Positions 42,444 through 51,577 of a stretch of 64,000 bases of DNA are shown here, one piece after another. A program made the translations under genes and the position numbers. Under the pieces are notes generated by a model. It searched no databases, had not been told where the DNA came from, and saw only the letters and a list, made by a program, of their open reading frames with translations. Every line of letters starts with the position of its first letter. Position 1 is the stretch's first letter. The stretch is from Pictodentalium vernedei (Eukaryota; Mollusca; Scaphopoda; Dentaliida; Dentaliidae): positions 387,367,217 through 387,431,216 of the forward strand of contig CM062294.1 in NCBI GenBank assembly GCA_031216915.1, in the 5' to 3' direction.

Positions 42444-42912
42444 AATAGTAAAAAGGCTGGAGGGCCAAGGACATAGAGCAAAATGGAATACGCTCAATAA
42501 AATAAAATAGAGTCATCCCCTGTAGGGAAAAGAAGTAATAGGCCTTACATGTATCTTTCTTATTTATGATAAATTAGAAAGATACAACACCTTCCAAAAT
42601 TGAGCTTCATACATCCATGTACTCTATTAATATCCAATATAATCCTTATACTAATAATTTTTAAAGTAAGCCAATAATAAAGTAAGTCTAGAGAATAGAG
42701 ACTCTTATACTCCTAAAAGTGTCTGAGAATTGCATAATCATGTCCGTTGACATATGCAATATTCAAAAGCTATACTTTAAAAACTAAGACTTGAATGAAT
42801 TTTATAAACTTAAACTTCTCACTAAACAACCATCCCAATAACAGCTCAGAATTACTAACTCCGGAGGAGGTATCCCCTTGTTTTCATAGTAAAACAGGTG
42901 ACCCAAGGGAAC

Positions 42913-42932
42913 ACCCTCCCCCCCCCCCCCCC
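42913..42932. other. C tract in B3 3' UTR
   Basis: Same position as in the other B copies, of different length. Confidence 0.65.
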
Positions 42933-43019
42933 TTTTTCTTGCCCTGGGTCAAATAGCCCAGAGCGAAGAGGGCAGCCGAACGGAGACACTGCCGAAACAG
43001 ACAGCCTACCTAGCTATAG

Positions 43020-44936
43020 TAGCAACTGTTAAGAGAATGACATTCTGAGCAGTAGATAATAGACCTAACAAAAGAGGCCTCAAGAAATTGACTCGATATT
43101 TCTAAGATAAAATTCATGAATGTGGATGGCTGAGCGCAATGAGCGGCCTTCAAAAATCTATAATAGCGACACTATTAAAGTAAGCCCAAGAAGTAGAAGA
43201 ACTCTTACTTCATGAGCCGAAATCTTAAGCACAACTGCTAAGTCAATGATATACCATAAGCAGTACCGATAGTTAATAGAATCCATTAACAATAAAATGG
43301 AGCGTAACGTCCTTCTACTAGACATCAAAGACAGAAGAAGCTTACGCCCTTGTAATAAACAGATATCTGTTTATAAATACATAAACTGTACCCGGAAAGA
43401 GTAAAGGCCTATGCCCATACGAAGACGGAAGGACCTTAAAATAATAGGTTCCGGATAATAGGAGCCTAACTCTTATGCAACAATCCAACCTAAATAGTAA
43501 CGGAAGTATTGATTCCGAAACTATGAAAGTGAAAATCATCCATCGATAGTGCATGAAACTCACTGACTCTACAGTAAAAGAGAAACCAACAGAATTACTG
43601 TCTAAAAGGTCAGAATTTGAAAACTACTGTTTCCAGAGGCTCAAATGATTACTTAGCTAAATAAGAACCGAAGTTAAAATCCGTATAGGAATTTAATCTA
43701 AAGATTCTAAGTCTATTTATCAAAAAGTTACTAACTGACTTAGATAAAGAGACAAAAGACTCAATTGTAAACTATCGTAGAGTGCATAGGTATGAGGTAA
43801 CATAAACCTATAACCTAAATAATAACAGGCTGCAGTAGATCTTGTGAAACAAGTATACTAAAAAATAGCAATGAGTAGTATGGAGGGATCAACAATATGA
43901 ACATAATGATCCCTACACCACGACGGAAGAGCCTCCACTTTAGTCGCATAGAATAGCGAAGAAGAGGATCTCCTATAGTAAGAAATCGCATCCAAAGCTC
44001 ATCCAGTACAGTGCTTACAATGCAATACGGACCACACAACGGAATACATGAAGGTTGCGACCTTGCTGGTTGTGATAAAGATGACACGATTTACCCAGTG
44101 AAAAAAGATCCTCACATAGAGGAAGATTTCACGTTAAGACCCACAGTAGACAAGAGAGTAAATTACTCATGATCTCTGTGAAGATAGAGATGCTATCAAC
44201 AGAAATGTATTGTGGTTGTTTATCTTAGCAATACCTGCTAAAACAACAGGGCCGGAGGATACGCGTATCCTATCATTCCGTCCTATAGATCAATAGAGCG
44301 TTAACACTATTAGCTCAGAGATCTGGACAAGCCAACACATACGTCTGCAATTGATTAGCAAGCTGTGTCATAAATAAATCATCATTGGGCGCTCCCATAG
44401 ATAGCAAATCTGATTGAATACTTGTTTGTTGAGAGTCCATTCTGACAGCAACAAGCGACCCGTAAGAGAACGGGAGTCCGATAAAACAATCAGACGACCC
44501 GGAATATGACGGACCAAAACTGAACTTGGTGTACTATAACCAACAGACGGATTCTTTCCATTAAATTGAATAACGGAAACGAAAGAGTGCCTCCCTGGTT
44601 CCGGAGATACGCCACTACTGTCGAATTAAAGGACAGGAATTTGGGCATGCGTTTCTGAATAATGTTCATGCAATGACATAAAGCAAGCCTAAAAAACATT
44701 ATTCCGCGGAAGTTAAACTGATAGCTAAAAGACTGCGGAACCCAAAGACCCTGGCACTTCGAATCCGTAGGGATCAGTATATATCCCAATCTGTTTGACT
44801 GGCAACCGTCATAACAGCCACACTTGGGTCCGGCAACTGCGGCGGCACTCTCTGAGTCAACCACCGAATGTTTGCCCCAGTCTGAATCTCTTGTAACACT
44901 AGATAGACAAGAGAATGTATAAATCGAGCAATTCAT
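43020..44936 (-). pseudogene. Decayed YR and RNase H/methyltransferase region of B3
   Basis: The stretch aligns with B2 36890-38840 but is broken by frequent short indels. Recognisable pieces include the RNase H region in mixed frames (about 44490-44936) and YR shadows such as a 'cactgactct' block near 43560. No catalytic domain can be read in one frame. At about 44935 the sequence jumps to the gag C-terminus, so the ~1.3 kb covering the RT polymerase core (including its Y-x-D-D box) is absent. Confidence 0.75.
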
Positions 44937-46440
44937 GGATTGCCGGAAAGTTGCCGTCGAAGAGAAGCTTCTCCGAGAACGAAGCGACTCTGAGAGAGTT
45001 CTTAACCTTACTATCCACGCGTGTGGATGTAGCTAGGGCTGCGTCACGTCTAACCAACTCCAATCAGCCACTGAAGGGCGGAGTTATACGTGAACAAACT
45101 ACAGCCCTCAAAAGAAATTACATTGAGAATAATATCCCGTAAATCTTTTCTTGAAGACGTAATGATAACGCCTCAGTAAGGCGGATTACGTATAATAAAG
45201 CGTCTAAGTTAAGTCTACTATACATAATGTCGTTCCCAACATTGAAATTGGAAAAGACATAAACGGCGAAAAAGAATATATGCAGTCTTTAATCACACCG
45301 TCTAGACGCATATGAACTCTCGGTATGCCCTGCTCTGCCAAAATAAACTATTTGTAAAAATGATAAAATGGCAGAAATGAGCAATGCGGACAAGAAACTA
45401 AACTATCATGCTTAGTAGCAGGCTTGTATATATATATAAATATATAGCGTCGAAAAATAAAACACATGTTGTAATGACAATATTGGACTGCGTCGGTAAG
45501 TCAGGGACAATGTCCCTGTACCGATCGAAAAATCCGAGTCCAATGACGCTATAAGTCTCTTATCCAAGATCGCAGCAATGAAGTCCGAAAAATAATCACT
45601 GGAAGAAATGCCAGAAGATATGAAAGGCATCTTCCGATACTACTAAAGGGAAAACTCGAAATCTTTCGAATCCCTTTCGCCATCCTGTCGGACCCTATAA
45701 AGCGTTCGGTCGTCCGTAGCTGATGCAACCGCGGACCGCACCGACCCAGCGCCGTCGGATAATTCCTGATTCGACCGAGAAACTGTCAATTGCTGGGATG
45801 CTGCGAAACAACTGTGCTAACTCGGATAGCACGTCCGTCACTGAGGCCTGAGGAGAAGCGGTCTTACGATGCATTGCCGCTGGAAGCTCCGTGATCGTTA
45901 CCCCGTGCATACTTCCAATATGCGAGCGACCGGAGTGTATAGGCCTCGTGTCCCTTGGCTACCGGATGGCGCGACCTATTCGCCGTGGAATCACTGAATG
46001 CCGAAACTGATCGGATACTCGAGGTCACGTAGCCAATGTGCGGTCGTGTGCCCTGCTGTGAGGATGAGGAAGCATTAAAGACAGTCTCTCGGACTGTCAA
46101 TATAACGGAGCGTCCCGAGCAACGGACATATGCTCCGAATGTAAACTATCTGAACCACAACATGCGGTCCCCTATGTTGTTGGCTTCCTCCGATCTGTCC
46201 TCAATCTGCCGTCACTGGGTGAGTACTAAAGTAATTAAAGTGCTCGCATCACCCAAATCTCCTTCCTAGACCGCAACGGACGAACCCGGCAGCCGAACCA
46301 TTCGATGAATGTACGCTACACCGGGTGAGCTAGCAAATGTCACTCCGTAAGCGATAGACATATTCCATGAGCACTTATTGCCGCTAACTCTTCATTAACT
46401 ATGACGACAGAGGCACACTTTTGAAAGACATCTCAATAAC
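44937..46440 (-). pseudogene. Second, more decayed gag segment of B3
   Basis: Minus-strand similarity runs from the gag N-terminal third (about 46,440, matching B2 near 41,690) to the gag C-terminal domain (about 44,945, matching B2 near 40,150). It repeats material also present at 46490-47990. Many indels and substitutions leave no long frame. Confidence 0.7.
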
Positions 46441-46489
46441 TCTTCGAACAAGAGACCAGAAATGCTTGGATAGCAAGCATAAAATAATA

Positions 46490-47990
46490 ATATATATAGC
46501 GTCGTTCAATAATTCGAAAGTTTGTGTGACATTATTGGACTATGTCGGAACTGAGGGACGATGTCCCTGAACCGAATCAAAAATTTCTAAGTCCACCGAC
46601 GCTATCAGTTTCTTATCCGGCATCGCAGCATATGTTGTTCCGAAAGGGAAAGCTTGAAATCCTCCGAATCCCTTTCGGTATCCCGTCGGACCGGATGAAA
46701 CTTTCGGACGTCCGTACCCGCTTCCGCGGAGCGTCCCGACCCAGCATCGTCGGATAAAATATATGCGACAGATTCAGTTGATGCTGGGATGCTGCGATAA
46801 ACTGTGCTATTAAGGAAAGCACGTCCGTTCCCGAGGCCTGTGCAGTAGCGGACTTACGATGCATTGCCGCCGGAAGCTCCGTGTACGTTGACTCCCGCAC
46901 ACTTCCTATGCGAACGTCCGGAGTCTGCAGGCCTAGAGTCCCCGGCTACCGACCCAGCGCTGTCAGATAATTCTCGATCCGACACCGTTTCTGTCGGCTG
47001 CTGGGATGCTGCGATAAGCTGTGCTATGTGCACAAGAATGTCCGGCGTCGAGACCTGCGGAGGCGCAGTCTTTCGCTGCTTCGCCGAGGGCAGCTCCGCA
47101 TCAGATGGCTCCCGCATACTTTTCCTATGCGAACGTCCGGAGTCCATCGGTCTCGAATCCCTGGCTGCCGGATGGTGTGACCTGGTCGCCGAAGAATCCT
47201 TGATCGGCGAAGCTGGTAATATATCGGCGGTCACGCAGCCAAGGTGCGGTCGTGTGCGCTGACGAGAAGAGGAAGCCTTAGCAGTCTCAGCGGACTGCCT
47301 ATACAACGGAGCGTCCCGAGCGACGGACGTATGCTCCGCTAGCGACACATTTTGTACCACAACATCTGGGGCCAGATGTTGTTGAACGAGAGAGGGGCCT
47401 CTCTCGCTTGCCGTCCGGATGGACCGGAACGAGCTATGAACCGGACTAAAAGGCTTCCTCCGTTCTCCCTCCGATCCGCCGTCACTGGGTGTGCATTAAG
47501 TTAATTTTATAGTGCTCGCATCACCCCAAAATTCCTTCTAGACCGCAACGGACGAACCCGGCTGCCGAACCATTCGGTGAATGGACGCTACACCGGGCGA
47601 GCTAGCGGACGTCAAAGGCCGTCGAACCTACTAGGGTCCTCTTAGGCAATTGGCGTATAACATGAGCACTTTTCCGCTAGCCCTTCATTAATAGTGACGA
47701 CGGAGGCACACTGTTGGAAGACATCACAGATACATCACCCTAATCTTGATCGTCTGAAATAGAAATTGATAAAGTAGAGTGACCCTGCGGGGAAAGGACC
47801 GGAGTGTCCAAATCCCCAACAACATACCGTGACATACGCTTCCCATATTGTCATCGAAATCATACGATACAGAACAGGAGTTAATGCGAGTACACTGACC
47901 ACATATAGAATGATAATAAAGTCAGAGGAAGACTTCCTCTTAAAACAATTGATCAATATCCTTTCAATGTGAAAAGAAAACAAGTCCTGG
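46490..47990 (-). pseudogene. First gag segment of B3, with a near-intact patch
   Basis: It runs from the gag start region (about 47,970, where the ATG is lost and the first cysteine pair damaged) through the middle. The part at about 46950-47400 is nearly identical to B1 gag ('EHTSVARDAPLYRQSAET', 'AQLIAASQQPTETVSDREL'), unlike its flanks. Near 46950 the gag 'SRP-DSGRSHRK' segment restarts, showing an internal repeat. The patchwork suggests gene conversion or template switching with a younger copy. Confidence 0.7.
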
Positions 47991-48364
47991 TACTCGCACT
48001 AACCCCTGGCAATCAAAATACATAATAATAATATGATCCATTAATATAGAAAAAATAATTGAAATCAAAATATTTTGAAAAAATATTTTTTCAGAACAGC
48101 CCAAGTTTCTGAAAAGTAACGTTGAGCCCCAATGGATCCCAAGCCTAAGTGTGGACAAAAATTTTAAAAATATTTTAAACAATTTATTCAACACTTACGA
48201 ACAATAATAATGTATCTAGTTATGATTAAAATAACATAAAGATATTATTTTTTAGAAATCCCCCCCTCACACAGAGGGCTGTTGTAAATGTAAACAATGA
48301 GTGTAAAAACACTAAAATAAGACTCCAGGCACCCAGGCCCGAAATCAGTTACCAAAAATACACT

Positions 48365-48414
48365 ATCTGATGCAAAACAGAGACTTCCAGGGAAGAAACT
48401 GCAGAACATCAGAT
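48365..48414 (-). other. Leader stem-loop of family B (B3), compensated
   Basis: Outer helix 'atctgatg' with 'catcagat' is intact; the inner helix reads 'cttc' with 'gaag' where B1 and B2 have 'ctcc' with 'ggag'. Confidence 0.55.
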
Positions 48415-48861
48415 GGTAGATGCAGAACACAACGCCTAACCACCCGTAGGTGAAGACGTAAACATGGGGAAAGAACAGAATTCATTCTGTTATTCAGCTA
48501 AAACTCCCAAGAAATTTTAGTAATAATAATTACAGAAACTATGCCAAAAGCATGGGAGAATAGCAAGGGGGAACTTAAAGGACAGGGAGAGAGGAAAACA
48601 CTTGTAAAAACAGTGTAACTAAACAATCAGAATGACAACAAAATGGCTGCTGCCTTGAAAATAGGTAACTTAACATAATTTCATTAAAAAATTTTAAGTT
48701 ACAGCCCTGATAATATTCTGTCACACATTCTTTTCCTCTCCTCCTTCTCTATCCTCCTTAGAATCACCATTTCACTAATATTTATGTGTCTGGCATCATT
48801 TAAACTGAGATTTAAAAGCACAAAGATCAGTCAGATGTTAACTGATGAAGGGCCAAACTTA

Positions 48862-49061
48862 GAATGATAAATGGCGCCAATTTCGGAACGTCCTTGACAC
48901 TGCGCATGCGCAGTAGGGGCGATGTGTGGAGGGCCTTTCAGGACATGTTTTCTTTAGTTTTAGATGCAAATTTTGGGGATTGGGGGGCAAAATTTGTGTT
49001 TGGCCCTATATTTTAAGAGTTAGCACCAGCTATGTCTGGGTCATTGGTACAGTATAAAAAT
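48862..49061. repeat. B3 right (5') inverted terminal repeat
   Basis: Ends 'acagtataaaaat' at 49061, after which B2 sequence resumes. Confidence 0.88.
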
Positions 49062-50032
49062 ATATTTTTTCAGCGAAGGCCAAGTTTCTGAAAAGTAACG
49101 TTGAGCCCCGATGGATCCGATGGCTAAGTGTGGTCAAAAATTTTAAATTTATATTAAATAATTAATGCAACACTTACGGATAATAAAAATGTATCTTATA
49201 GTGAGATAAACTACACCAAATGCAAACAGCCCCCCTCAAAAGAGACTGTTGTCAATGTAAACAAGCAGTGTAAAACACCAGAAAACATGACTCCAGGCAC
49301 TGAAAAAACTGGCCCGAAATCAGTCATCAAAATTACACTCTATCTGATGCAAGACAGAGACTCCCAGGGGAGAATCTGCAGAACATCAGATGGAAGATGC
49401 AGAACACAACGTTTATACACCCATGGGTGAAAACGTAACTATGGGGAAAATAACAGAAAACATTCTGTAACCAAGCAACTCTCCCAAGAGAATTTAGAAA
49501 TGATATTTCTCAAAAATATGCCAAAAGCATGGGAGAATTGCAAGGGGGGACTTAGAAGACCAGGGGAGAGGAAACACTGAATAAGCAGTGCAACTTTTTA
49601 GCAAGAATGACAACAAGAGGCCCATGCCTCGAAAATAGGCAACTTAACATAATTTCATAAAAATTTTTAAGTACAGCCCTGATTATTTTTTGTCACTCCT
49701 TTTTCCTCTCCTCCTTCTATATCCTCCTTAGAATCACCATTTCTCCAATAATTACGTGTCTGGCATCCTTTAAACTGAGATTTACAAGCACAAAGATCAG
49801 TGAGATGTTGACTGATGAAGGGCCAAACAGAGAATGATAATTGGCGCCAATTTCGGAACGTCCTTGACACTGCGCATGCGCAGTGGGGGCGAAGTATGGA
49901 GGTCCTATAGGACATGATTTCTTTTGGTTTTGGATGCAAATTTTGGGGATTGGGGGGCAAAATTTGTGTTTGGCCCTGGATTATTTAGAGTTAGCACCAG
50001 CTAAGTCTGGGTCATTGGTACAGTATAAAAAT
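49062..50032 (-). mobile_element. Displaced 5' part of B2 (leader and right ITR)
   Basis: Leader sequence colinear with B1 29953-31313 without the SINE, including the SINE-free site at about 49154-49165. The right ITR occupies about 49831-50032. Confidence 0.9.
49342..49391 (-). other. Leader stem-loop of family B (B2)
   Basis: Same helices as B1: 'atctgatg' with 'catcagat' and 'ctcc' with 'ggag'. Confidence 0.55.
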
Positions 50033-50466
50033 ATAAAAAGGTCTTACTCAAGAATCCCCCCATGCCAGGAGGTAGATTTCAAATTTGAAAGTGCTCACTA
50101 AGCCACACACCCTTACATTTGTAAATTTTATTGCTTGATTTCAATGATTTGTTCTCAATCACATGACTAAAATGTGGAGTTGTACAACATATTTTGAAAC
50201 ACCGAAAACCGAGTTTTTTTACAAAACCGAAATCAAAACCAAAGTGAAATGCAAATTTCAAAACTGCCCAGCCCGACTTTTTAGTAGCTTTCTTGATTAA
50301 ACTGAGGTTGAAAAACTAATAATAATGTATTATATAAACAGGAAGTGTGTGATTCTTTCCATTTTTTTGTCCGCATCTGTGTTCAACTAGAAATTTTCCA
50401 TTGCATGGGCAGGGCTACCAGTCCTGGGATGGGTCAGCCCACTAGTATTCAATAGCACAATAATAC
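50033..50466. other. Intron flank, no recognisable feature
   Basis: AT-rich intronic sequence between B2 and the EGF exon; nothing supported. Confidence 0.6.
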
Positions 50467-50583
50467 CTTTGTGGCAAGTTTGATTTTTATGACAGGAGTG
50501 ACAATCCTTTTTCTCACAGTGTACACCACTAAAACCTTCAAGACAAACACAGGTCTGTATGTTGTCATTTATTGTACATGTAC
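50467..50583 (-). CDS. Internal exon of an EGF-repeat protein (upstream exon)
   Basis: A 117-nt minus-strand exon preceded by an acceptor ('tttcatttcag') and followed by a donor ('gtatta'). It enters in phase 1 and leaves in phase 1 (2 + 38 codons + 1 base), typical of EGF modules. The first part is the end of one EGF domain ('TCVCLEGFSGVHC', that is C-x-C-x8-C) and the second starts another ('DCHSCHKNQTC'). The last base G plus the first two bases of the exon at 2346-2466 give an Asp codon and complete the domain as C-x2-C-x5-C-x8-C-x-C-x8-C. The gene is not identifiable from this much. Confidence 0.75.
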
Positions 50584-50980
50584 CTGAAATGAAAAAAAAA
50601 AATACTTTTGCCATAAAATTCTTGTTCCAGAAAAGTTAGCAGTACCATACTTGAAATTGGGTATTTAAAAGAAAACTATATATAAAAAATCTATTAAAGT
50701 GAAGACCAACTTTAAATTTTAATATGTTTGAAAACTTTTACTCTTGATTCTTCCATCAAGTCTTTTTATTTTTAATCCTTTGTTCAATTTATCACACACC
50801 TATTAAGGTAAAACATAGGGTTTCCACTGTTCTGCCTGAATGATAAAAATAAGGGATCGCACATGCGGTGATACAAAACATGTTCGATTTCATTTCCAAT
50901 GTAAATAGAGAAGGAACCTGTCTAAATAAATCACGACATCATTGGTCGAATGCACCGGAGTTGAGATCGCTTGGAAAATT
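50584..50980. other. Upstream intron, no recognisable feature
   Basis: AT-rich sequence between the EGF exon and A2. No branch point or further exon can be asserted. Confidence 0.6.
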
Positions 50981-51258
50981 AAAATTTTTTAGTAAATTTT
51001 GTTTCTTAACATACCTACCACAATTGTTTACAATTGGCTGTAACATAAGTGCAAGCCCTACTTCGGAACTAACTCAAGCTTTTAGAATCTTTTCCAAACG
51101 AGTTGGAAAAGTACTAGAGTGCAAAAGCACGAAAAAGATCGAAAAAAGGGTCGAGCGAGACCAGCGCTCGAAATTACAGGTACTCTCTCTGCACACCTCT
51201 TGCGTTTACCGAGCGCATGCGCAACAACCGTGACGTCAATTCCGTATTTCCGCCAACG
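50981..51258. repeat. A2 left (3') inverted terminal repeat
   Basis: Starts 'aaaattttttag'; inverse of the right ITR in its core, very similar to A1. Confidence 0.9.
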
Positions 51259-51273
51259 AGAAGTTTGTGATTT

Positions 51274-51285
51274 AGCGGGGAGGCA
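51274..51285 (-). other. Conserved 'agcggggaggca' block beside the ICR (A2)
   Basis: Identical to A1, B1, B3 and B4. Confidence 0.6.
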
Positions 51286-51322
51286 TCGATATCAAAGATA
51301 TCCCCAAGGAGGGTGGGCCTCC

Positions 51323-51414
51323 GGTAAACAATTGTGGTAGGTATGTTAAGAAACAAAATTTACTAAAAAATTTTAATTTTTTTTCAACCTACTCACAATT
51401 GTTTACAATTGGCT
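51323..51414 (-). repeat. A2 internal complementary region
   Basis: Complements of the left and right ends joined at 'aaaaaatttta|attt', as in A1 with one substitution. Confidence 0.92.
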
Positions 51415-51577
51415 GAATAAACAATAGGAGGAGGTGAATCACATAACCAATACCAACAAGAGTAGCAGAACGAAAGCAAGGATGGCAGAGAACAAAAACT
51501 AAAACCTGTAATGAAGAAAGAGAGAAGGCACCTGAAAAGAACAAGGCTGAGAGAAGCGCAACCTCGACAAAAACAAT

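Larger units (their letters stand above)
42053..49061 (-). mobile_element. Non-autonomous, rearranged DIRS (copy B3) nested in B2
   Basis: B3 has a left end 'gttaaaaaattta', a right end 'acagtataaaaat' and an ICR at 42355-42443, all family B. Its two ITRs share private variants ('agacatagctgg', 'ctaaaactaaagaaaac') and differ at one site by my reading, and its ICR carries the same 'catagct' variant, so the termini are coherent. The interior is ruined: many indels, no long frame, the RT core deleted and gag partly duplicated. Total length is still ~7.0 kb. It must be younger than B2, whose ORFs are open. The best reading is mobilisation in trans of an already defective lineage. Confidence 0.88.
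35894..50032 (-). mobile_element. DIRS family B retrotransposon, copy B2, split by nested B3
   Basis: B2 consists of 35894-42052 and 49062-50032, about 7.13 kb in total, interrupted by B3 (42053-49061). The junctions fit: B2 stops at 'ttttgaaaa' and resumes at 'atattttttcag', which are contiguous in B1 near 29954. B2 has both ITRs, an ICR, an open gag and an open RT frame; the YR frame has one upstream stop and a Trp-to-Cys change. The insertion separates gag from its 5' leader and ITR, so the copy should be silent. Confidence 0.94.
2467..50466 (-). other. Inferred ~48-kb intron carrying most of the transposons
   Basis: This is an inference from the two EGF exons flanking it: matching phase, a shared strand and completion of one EGF domain across the junction. 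It contains A1, B1, B2 with nested B3, three SINEs and several tandem arrays. All the DIRS copies in it are in the same transcriptional direction as the EGF gene. An unrecognised intervening exon would have to be symmetrical in phase. Confidence 0.5.
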
